From Candidatus Mancarchaeum sp. (GTDB lineage: Archaea > Micrarchaeota > Micrarchaeia > Micrarchaeales > Micrarchaeaceae): a DNA stretch of 9,204 bases. A program made the position numbers and the translations under genes. Below the pieces are notes generated by a model that saw only the letters and a program-made list of their open reading frames with translations, did not search any database and was not told the origin of the DNA. Where the stretch lies: positions 1-9,204 of the forward strand of contig DAHXOG010000019.1 of NCBI GenBank assembly GCA_027364995.1. The letters are read 5' to 3'. Of this stretch, positions 5,895-9,204 are shown piece by piece (position 1 is the first letter of the stretch; each line of letters starts with the position of its first letter).

Positions 5895-6764
5895 ATGTTT
5901 AAAATAGGCAGAAATTATTCCTTAGAATTTGAGCCGATAGAGGCATACGAGAAAAGGCTTGATGTGGTGGTCATTGAAGCTGACCTAAGGAATGGATATG
6001 CAATGGTTAAGGACGGCAGGGTAATAATAAAGATCCCAAAAAGATGCGCGGCTAAACGCAAAAAGGAGATCGCGGATGAACTCTATGGAAAGATATCGCG
6101 CTCGATCAAAAGAAGGCCGGAAAGCTTCCTACGCGATAAAAGGCTAATCTTTTATGACGGGGAAAGGATATCGTTTATCGGAGAGGTATTAACAATTAAA
6201 GCACTGGAATCAGAAAATTTACATTCTAACGCAAAGGTGAGGGATGGGATAGTATATGCGAAGATCGGAAAGGATAAGCATACATTATCGGAACTTGTGG
6301 AGAGCGCATTGTGCAGGCATGCAAAGCCTTACGTAAGCAAGCTCGTACATGAAAGGAATAAGGATTTCAGAAGCGAGCTTGGAAATATAAGGGTTACGAA
6401 AGGATTGACCATATGGGGATCGTGCTCGCGCAAGAACGACATATCAATAAACATAAGGCTGCTGTTTCTGGATCCCGTATTCATCGATTATGTAATAGTG
6501 CATGAGCTCGCGCATACAAAAGTAAAATCTCATTCGAAAAGGTTTTGGAAGGTTGTGGAAAAACAATTGCCTAATTATAAGGAGACGCGCAAAGCGCTCA
6601 GAAGGCAGGGATATAATATACAAACAGATATAGGATTAGAAAATCTGTGCGATGCAACGAAGGATGTGCATAAAGAAACCGACACAGAGAAAATTTCAGG
6701 AGAGGAACAGGATATGGCGCCAACTTATTTGCATCAGCGCCATATCTCTGATTTTATTGGCTGA
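5895..6764 (+). CDS. YgjP-like zinc metallopeptidase (M48-related, DUF45)
   Basis: This is a predicted zinc metallopeptidase-like protein of the YgjP/DUF45 family. With the start used here it has 289 residues. The signature region is WGSCSRKNDISINIRLLFL (174-192), then DYVIVHELAHTKVKSHSKRFW (residues 199-218 and one more). HELAH supplies zinc ligands H203 and H207 and catalytic E204, and H213 is the third ligand. The N-terminal half is strand-rich and fits the family's substrate-side domain. There is no signal peptide or membrane helix, so it is likely cytoplasmic. The start is uncertain: the frame is open to TTG 5820, with ATGs at 5826, 5880 and 5895. I chose 5895 because a TATA-like box lies 26 nt upstream. 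About 40 polar C-terminal residues follow the catalytic domain, and a strong inverted repeat is embedded in their codons. The stop is only 4 bp from the convergent L12 stop. Confidence 0.88.
   Translation: MFKIGRNYSLEFEPIEAYEKRLDVVVIEADLRNGYAMVKDGRVIIKIPKRCAAKRKKEIADELYGKISRSIKRRPESFLRDKRLIFYDGERISFIGEVLTIKALESENLHSNAKVRDGIVYAKIGKDKHTLSELVESALCRHAKPYVSKLVHERNKDFRSELGNIRVTKGLTIWGSCSRKNDISINIRLLFLDPVFIDYVIVHELAHTKVKSHSKRFWKVVEKQLPNYKETRKALRRQGYNIQTDIGLENLCDATKDVHKETDTEKISGEEQDMAPTYLHQRHISDFIG
6711..6746. repeat. 10-bp perfect inverted repeat at the 3' end of the metallopeptidase gene
   Basis: GATATGGCGC (6711-6720) and GCGCCATATC (6737-6746) are perfect complements around a 16-nt loop. The repeat is inside the plus-strand coding region. 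On the minus strand it begins 22 nt after the L12 stop codon, so it would form a hairpin in the 3' untranslated region of the stalk-operon mRNA. It ends before the plus-strand stop codon, so if it terminated the plus-strand transcript the message would lack a stop. A role on the minus strand therefore fits better. Confidence 0.6.
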
Positions 6765-6774
6765 GTAATCAGCC
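6759..6774. terminator. Palindrome spanning both convergent stop codons
   Basis: GGCTGA (6759-6764), spacer GTAA, TCAGCC (6769-6774). The two convergent genes both end in a glycine codon GGC followed by TGA, so their ends form a perfect 6-bp hairpin on either strand. The whole intergenic spacer is its 4-nt loop. A bidirectional transcript-end signal is possible, but there is no long T tract immediately after it on either strand. Confidence 0.35.
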
Positions 6775-7068
6775 GAATAATCCTGCCAAGCCGCTTGCCG
6801 CTTCTTCTTCCTTCTTTTCCTCCTTAGGCTCCTCTTTTGCCTTTGCAGGTGCAGCTGCGTGCGCCGCTGCAGCAGGTGCAGCTACTTGAACCGACTGGGC
6901 GTTCTTTATTATGTCTTTTATGTTTAAGCCCTTAAGCGATTCAACAACAGCCTTTGCCTTTGCCTCATCAGGGGAAAAGCCGGCAGCCTTTACCACTTCA
7001 AGCAGATCCTTTTCGTTCACTTCCTTTCCAGCTGCATCAAGCAGCAATGCCGCGTACACATATTCCAT
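6769..7068 (-). CDS. rpl12: Large-subunit ribosomal stalk protein L12 (archaeal P1 type)
   Basis: Dimers of this protein form the flexible stalk of the large subunit and recruit GTPase translation factors. The N-terminus [17 protein letters not shown] is the canonical archaeal P1 dimerisation helix, followed by a helical domain (to about residue 60), an alanine-rich hinge ([15 protein letters not shown]), an acidic-basic tract and the factor-binding end SGLAGLFG. An upstream in-frame ATG at 7080 would add MVKS. I reject it because its codons contain GGTGA (7078-7074), a Shine-Dalgarno site 5 nt before the ATG at 7068, and because family members start with [10 protein letters not shown]. The 99-residue length is normal. 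It is the last gene of the L1-L10-L12 cluster and may also have its own promoter in the 57-nt gap after L10. Its acidic tail is intact, in contrast to L10 upstream. Confidence 0.96.
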   Translation of the reverse strand: MEYVYAALLLDAAGKEVNEKDLLEVVKAAGFSPDEAKAKAVVESLKGLNIKDIIKNAQSVQVAAPAAAAHAAAPAKAKEEPKEEKKEEEAASGLAGLFG

Positions 7069-7073
7069 ACTTT

Positions 7074-7078
7074 TCACC
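7074..7078 (-). promoter_or_regulatory. Shine-Dalgarno site that sets the L12 start
   Basis: GGTGA on the minus strand lies 5 nt before ATG 7068, the same spacing as at L10 and the DGTHR gene. It overlaps the alternative upstream ATG at 7080, which argues that the upstream ATG is not used. Confidence 0.75.
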
Positions 7079-7114
7079 ATTTATCTTGATTTTTCACAGT
7101 TTTGCATTTTTGCA

Positions 7115-7128
7115 TATTATATTATTTA
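7115..7128 (-). promoter_or_regulatory. Possible internal TATA-like promoter for L12
   Basis: The minus strand reads TAAATAATATAATA, overlapping the L10 stop codon TAA. A start near 7096 would give a leader of about 28 nt that includes the Shine-Dalgarno site. L12 is needed in several copies per ribosome, so an extra promoter would make sense, but AT-rich sequence at a gene end may also be incidental. Confidence 0.4.
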
Positions 7129-7959
7129 TTGCTTTATGTTGGAGTCCAGCGCATTTGCATGATGCGAGGCGTTCTCTATCAGCTTTTCGATTATCCCAGT
7201 ATCTGGTACCTTGCCCTCGATACCGAGCGCCATCGCTTCGTTATATGCCTTTGATACGAAGCGCTCTATCGTATACCTGTTTATGATTTTGCCCTCGTAA
7301 CTCATTGCCAATGCATTGGCGAACGCCTTTGCGATGTCGTTTGTTACGCTTTCCGTGTTTATGGACATTACTTCGCCGGTATACCTTAGCCCTCCGCTGA
7401 GCATAAGGCTTGGCTCTATGCTTGCCTTGAACGGCATTATATCCAAGGTATGAAGCGCCTTTGCAACTGCAAGGCTTATGGACTCGCCCTTGTGCACAAG
7501 CACCTTGTCCTTGGATATCACTACCTTTCCCTTATCTATTTTGACATCTATGCCTGCGCTCTTTAGCTCAGTCACCGCCTGTCCTGGCTGAAGCGTTGTT
7601 TCGCCGGATTTTATATCTATGTCGTCAGGGGCCTTTTGGTTTGGCTTTGCAGCCAATTTTATAGAGCTTGAAACGAATTTTTTATAGATTTCGAAGGGAT
7701 TTGAATTGCTGAGCATTATCGCGGTTGTTCCTTCAAGCATGCCTGCAAGGTCCTTGCCGCTCTTGCTGCCTTCTAAAACCTTTTTAAGCAAAAGCTTCTT
7801 GCCCGTTATAAACCTTACATCGTTCCTCATGTTATTTCTTGATGATTGCAATAACCTATCAGGTATTCCGTTGAGAGGCACCAAGCCCACTAGCTTATAA
7901 CTGTCAACGAGCTTTACGTGCTCCTCCACGAATTTTTTCTTTTGTTCTAAACTAAGCAT
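7126..7959 (-). CDS. rpl10: Large-subunit ribosomal protein L10 (uL10, archaeal P0), lacking the acidic C-terminal tail
   Basis: This protein anchors the ribosomal stalk to 23S rRNA and binds L12 dimers. It starts MLSLEQKKKFVEEHVKLV. The rRNA-binding domain continues through SRNNMRNDVRFITGKKLLLKK (split here as residues up to about 105). The archaeal insertion domain follows (KAPDDIDIKSGETTLQPGQ to SKDKVLVHKGESIS), and then the helical spine that carries L12. The frame is open 53 codons further upstream, but that extension lies inside L1 and lacks conservation. AGGTG (7969-7965) spaced 5 nt before ATG 7959 fixes the start. The product has 277 residues, whereas archaeal P0 is usually about 300-340. 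It ends shortly after the spine with ALDSNIKQ, without the charged stretch and GLGALFG-type end shared by P0 and P1. The gene starts 8 nt after the L1 stop. Confidence 0.95.
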   Translation of the reverse strand: MLSLEQKKKFVEEHVKLVDSYKLVGLVPLNGIPDRLLQSSRNNMRNDVRFITGKKLLLKKVLEGSKSGKDLAGMLEGTTAIMLSNSNPFEIYKKFVSSSIKLAAKPNQKAPDDIDIKSGETTLQPGQAVTELKSAGIDVKIDKGKVVISKDKVLVHKGESISLAVAKALHTLDIMPFKASIEPSLMLSGGLRYTGEVMSINTESVTNDIAKAFANALAMSYEGKIINRYTIERFVSKAYNEAMALGIEGKVPDTGIIEKLIENASHHANALDSNIKQ

Positions 7960-7964
7960 TAAAA

Positions 7965-7969
7965 CACCT
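7965..7969 (-). promoter_or_regulatory. Shine-Dalgarno site of L10, overlapping the L1 stop
   Basis: AGGTG on the minus strand is 5 nt before ATG 7959 and shares its first bases with the L1 stop codon TAG (7970-7968). This tight arrangement suggests translational coupling of L1 and L10. Confidence 0.75.
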
Positions 7970-8600
7970 ATATGATCCTTACTGGCTCGCTCATGGTGAG
8001 CTTGACATACGCCGACTTTATGTTCTGGCGGCCCAGCTTCTTTGCCAGTGATTCTATTACCGCATCTATGTTTGACGATATCTTGTCTATTGGCATATCC
8101 TCGTTTCCAACCATGCAATGCACGGTCGGAAGGTACTTGCCCTTGCTCCTTATGTATACAGATTTGCTTACAGAATTGACCATTGATGCTATGTCAGTGC
8201 CTATCAATGGCTTTGGCATCTTGTTCTTTGGACCCAGGAATGAACCCATGCTCCTTGCGACTGATGTCATCAGGGCGGGCTGTGCTATCATTTCATATTT
8301 TAGCAATGAGCTCAATTGCGCCTTGTCGGAGGCTATTTGCGCTATCTCGTTTCCCGATACTACCCTAGCGCCTAGCTCTTTGGCCTTTTCGGCTATATTC
8401 TTGTCATCGGCGAAAACAAGCACCTCGCTTTGCTTGCCCTTTCCGTTAGGCAGCAATACCTGTATGTTCAGCCTGTTGTCCTGCTTCGAAAAGTCAACTC
8501 CCTTGAAGTTTATTGCAAGCTCAACGCTCTGCTTGAATTTCCTCTTTCCTTTGTTCTGTTCCATTAAAGCGTTAAGCTTTTCCAATTGTTCTTGTTCCAT
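7968..8600 (-). CDS. rpl1: Large-subunit ribosomal protein L1 (uL1)
   Basis: L1 forms the mobile stalk at the E site of the ribosome; in several archaea it also represses its own operon by binding the mRNA leader. The product has 210 residues starting MEQEQLEKLNALMEQNKG. It shows the L1 pattern in order: KFKQSVELAINFKGVDF, VLLPNGKGK, VLVFADD, then MGSFLGPKNKMPKP, the rRNA-binding signature of the family, and finally GNEDMP and KKLGRQNIKSAYVKLTMSEPVRI. The frame extends 16 codons upstream, but those codons include the ribosome binding site and lack conservation. GGAGG (8614-8610) lies 9 nt before ATG 8600 and fixes the start. It is the first gene of the L1-L10-L12 cluster; the usual L11 gene is not directly upstream. 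Confidence 0.97.
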   Translation of the reverse strand: MEQEQLEKLNALMEQNKGKRKFKQSVELAINFKGVDFSKQDNRLNIQVLLPNGKGKQSEVLVFADDKNIAEKAKELGARVVSGNEIAQIASDKAQLSSLLKYEMIAQPALMTSVARSMGSFLGPKNKMPKPLIGTDIASMVNSVSKSVYIRSKGKYLPTVHCMVGNEDMPIDKISSNIDAVIESLAKKLGRQNIKSAYVKLTMSEPVRII

Positions 8601-8606
8601 TTTAAG

Positions 8607-8614
8607 CTCCCTCC
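8607..8614 (-). promoter_or_regulatory. Strong Shine-Dalgarno site of L1
   Basis: The minus strand reads GGAGGGAG, with the GGAGG core 9 nt before ATG 8600. It is the strongest ribosome binding site in the window. Its first G is also the last base of the adjacent leader hairpin. Confidence 0.8.
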
Positions 8615-8651
8615 TGCAGTTTTGCAGTGATTGCGGGAAAAACAGCAATCA
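8614..8651 (-). promoter_or_regulatory. Two adjacent hairpins in the L1-L10-L12 leader, candidate L1 autoregulatory site
   Basis: In the minus-strand transcript, TGATTGC (8651-8645) and GCAATCA (8634-8628) form a perfect 7-bp stem with a 10-nt loop. The next base begins a second stem, CTGCA (8627-8623) with TGCAG (8618-8614), closed by AAAC. The second stem touches the Shine-Dalgarno sequence. Both lie within the roughly 57-nt leader predicted from the TATA box. Archaeal L1 is known to bind its own mRNA, so this is a plausible control element, but I have not matched it to the L1 rRNA site. Confidence 0.5.
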
Positions 8652-8679
8652 ATTACAGCATTATGTTGCGTGACTAATA

Positions 8680-8687
8680 TTTATATA
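8680..8687 (-). promoter_or_regulatory. TATA box of the L1-L10-L12 operon
   Basis: TATATAAA on the minus strand, preceded by an A-rich tract (ACCAAAAAA) that may act as a BRE. It is the best archaeal TATA match in the window and predicts a transcript start near 8658. The 133-nt gap from L1 to the upstream gene holds this promoter, the leader and, at 8713-8736, an AT-rich inverted repeat TGAATA/TATTCA that overlaps the upstream gene stop. Confidence 0.7.
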
Positions 8688-8733
8688 TTTTTTGGTGATT
8701 GCAACTTGAGGATGAATATTTAATATTAGTTAT

Positions 8734-9204
8734 TCACAGAAATTCCCATATATCCTTTTTCCTGGAATTAACATACCTGTTCATTATCGGTAAAAGCTTC
8801 TTCGAGGAATACGCAAAGTATCTGCCTTGTGCGGCAACTTCCCTGTGTATATCAGATGGCTTTATGGGCTTTGAAAGCCCGAGCCTTGCAGTTAGTATCC
8901 CTTGTGGCGCAAAATAGTTCACTAAGGCTTCATCCGTTCTATCCTTTTTCAACAGTTTATCTTTATCGTGGCTATCAACAATACTGTGCAGCACCTCATG
9001 TATGATAATCCCTATTATGTAATTGACATCATCTTCCTCAAGTCTTTTCGAAGGCACCTCTATGCTTATGTATGCAGAGTTTCTGGTAGAATATATGTTT
9101 GAGCCGCTCCCGTAGCTGGTATAATGCTTCTGCGACAAACACGCGTATACAGTTTTTGGAAGTGGCTCTCCAAAGATATCGATTATGGATTTTGAGATAT
9201 CTTC
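8734..9204 (-). CDS. Gluzincin-like zinc metallopeptidase, partial (N-terminus outside the window)
   Basis: The reading frame is open from the right edge to TGA at 8734, giving 156 visible residues. The internal TTG at 9138 is not a convincing start because the in-frame codons before it (EDISKSIIDIFGEPLPKTVYAC) look like normal coding sequence, so the true start lies beyond 9204. The key segment is IIGIIIHEVLHSIVDSH, followed by TDEALVNYFAP. HEVLH gives two histidine ligands and the catalytic glutamate. The glutamate of DEALVNYF comes exactly 18 residues later, the HExxH-x18-E arrangement of gluzincins such as the M1 family. No transmembrane helix or signal is visible in this part. I cannot name the family; the visible part does not look like a full aminopeptidase domain. 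It lies upstream of the L1 operon on the same strand, but the operon has its own promoter. Confidence 0.75.
   Translation of the reverse strand, partial: EDISKSIIDIFGEPLPKTVYACLSQKHYTSYGSGSNIYSTRNSAYISIEVPSKRLEEDDVNYIIGIIIHEVLHSIVDSHDKDKLLKKDRTDEALVNYFAPQGILTARLGLSKPIKPSDIHREVAAQGRYFAYSSKKLLPIMNRYVNSRKKDIWEFL

Noticed and set aside
7960..8118. 53-codon N-terminal extension of L10
   Set aside because: It overlaps L1 coding sequence in another frame, and a Shine-Dalgarno site directly precedes ATG 7959, where the conserved P0 sequence begins.
8601..8648. 16-codon N-terminal extension of L1
   Set aside because: It would translate the leader hairpins and the GGAGG ribosome binding site; conserved L1 sequence begins at ATG 8600.
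7972..8673. Plus-strand open frame of 233 codons
   Set aside because: It lies antisense to L1, which is certain from its family signatures; the antisense product has no recognisable features.
1..9204. tRNA, rRNA, CRISPR array, insertion sequence or phage genes
   Set aside because: I saw no cloverleaf with a conserved T-loop, no rRNA segments, no regularly spaced repeats, and no transposase or integrase motifs on either strand.

Overview
The window looks like a compact archaeal chromosome segment. Ten of its twelve genes lie on the minus strand. Five proteins are diagnostic of archaea: the RNase P subunit Rpp29, uS17 of the archaeal type, the primase catalytic subunit PriS, a DUF373 membrane protein and the P1-type L12. 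Promoters look archaeal (AT-rich TATA-like boxes about 25-30 nt before likely transcript starts). Some genes carry GGTG/GGAGG Shine-Dalgarno sites, while others have little or no leader. Short proteins, broken ribosomal gene clusters and a shortened P0 stalk protein are reminiscent of small-genome (DPANN/Micrarchaeota-like) archaea. That lineage is an inference, not proven here.

Layout from left to right. 1-666 (minus): Rpp29, then the beginning of uS17, which runs off the left edge. This is a fragment of the archaeal S10/spc cluster detached from its usual upstream genes. 749-2170 (minus): an uncharacterised protein with a ParB/sulfiredoxin-like DGTHR motif, followed by a small HAD-fold phosphatase-like protein. 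2228-3800 (minus): a DUF373 membrane protein followed by a small three-helix membrane protein of DUF4870/Tic20-like type. 3879-5045 (minus): PriS, which has the catalytic aspartates but has lost two basic residues expected to contact the incoming nucleotide. 5157-6764 (plus): a two-gene island with a second HAD-like protein and a YgjP-type zinc metallopeptidase. 6769-8600 (minus): the ribosomal stalk operon L1-L10-L12, with a strong TATA box, two hairpins in the leader and Shine-Dalgarno sites before each gene. 8734-9204 (minus): the C-terminal part of a gluzincin-like HExxH-x18-E protein, cut by the right edge.

The stalk operon is the clearest functional unit: L1 forms the L1 stalk, and L10 anchors L12 dimers that recruit translation factors. 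Rpp29 and uS17 add tRNA processing and the small ribosomal subunit, and PriS adds replication priming. The other genes are not clearly linked to one pathway. I found no tRNA, rRNA, CRISPR array, insertion sequence or obvious prophage. The points most worth follow-up are the PriS substitutions, the missing acidic tail of L10, the L1 leader hairpins, the palindromes at the convergent YgjP/L12 junction, and the unassigned DGTHR protein.
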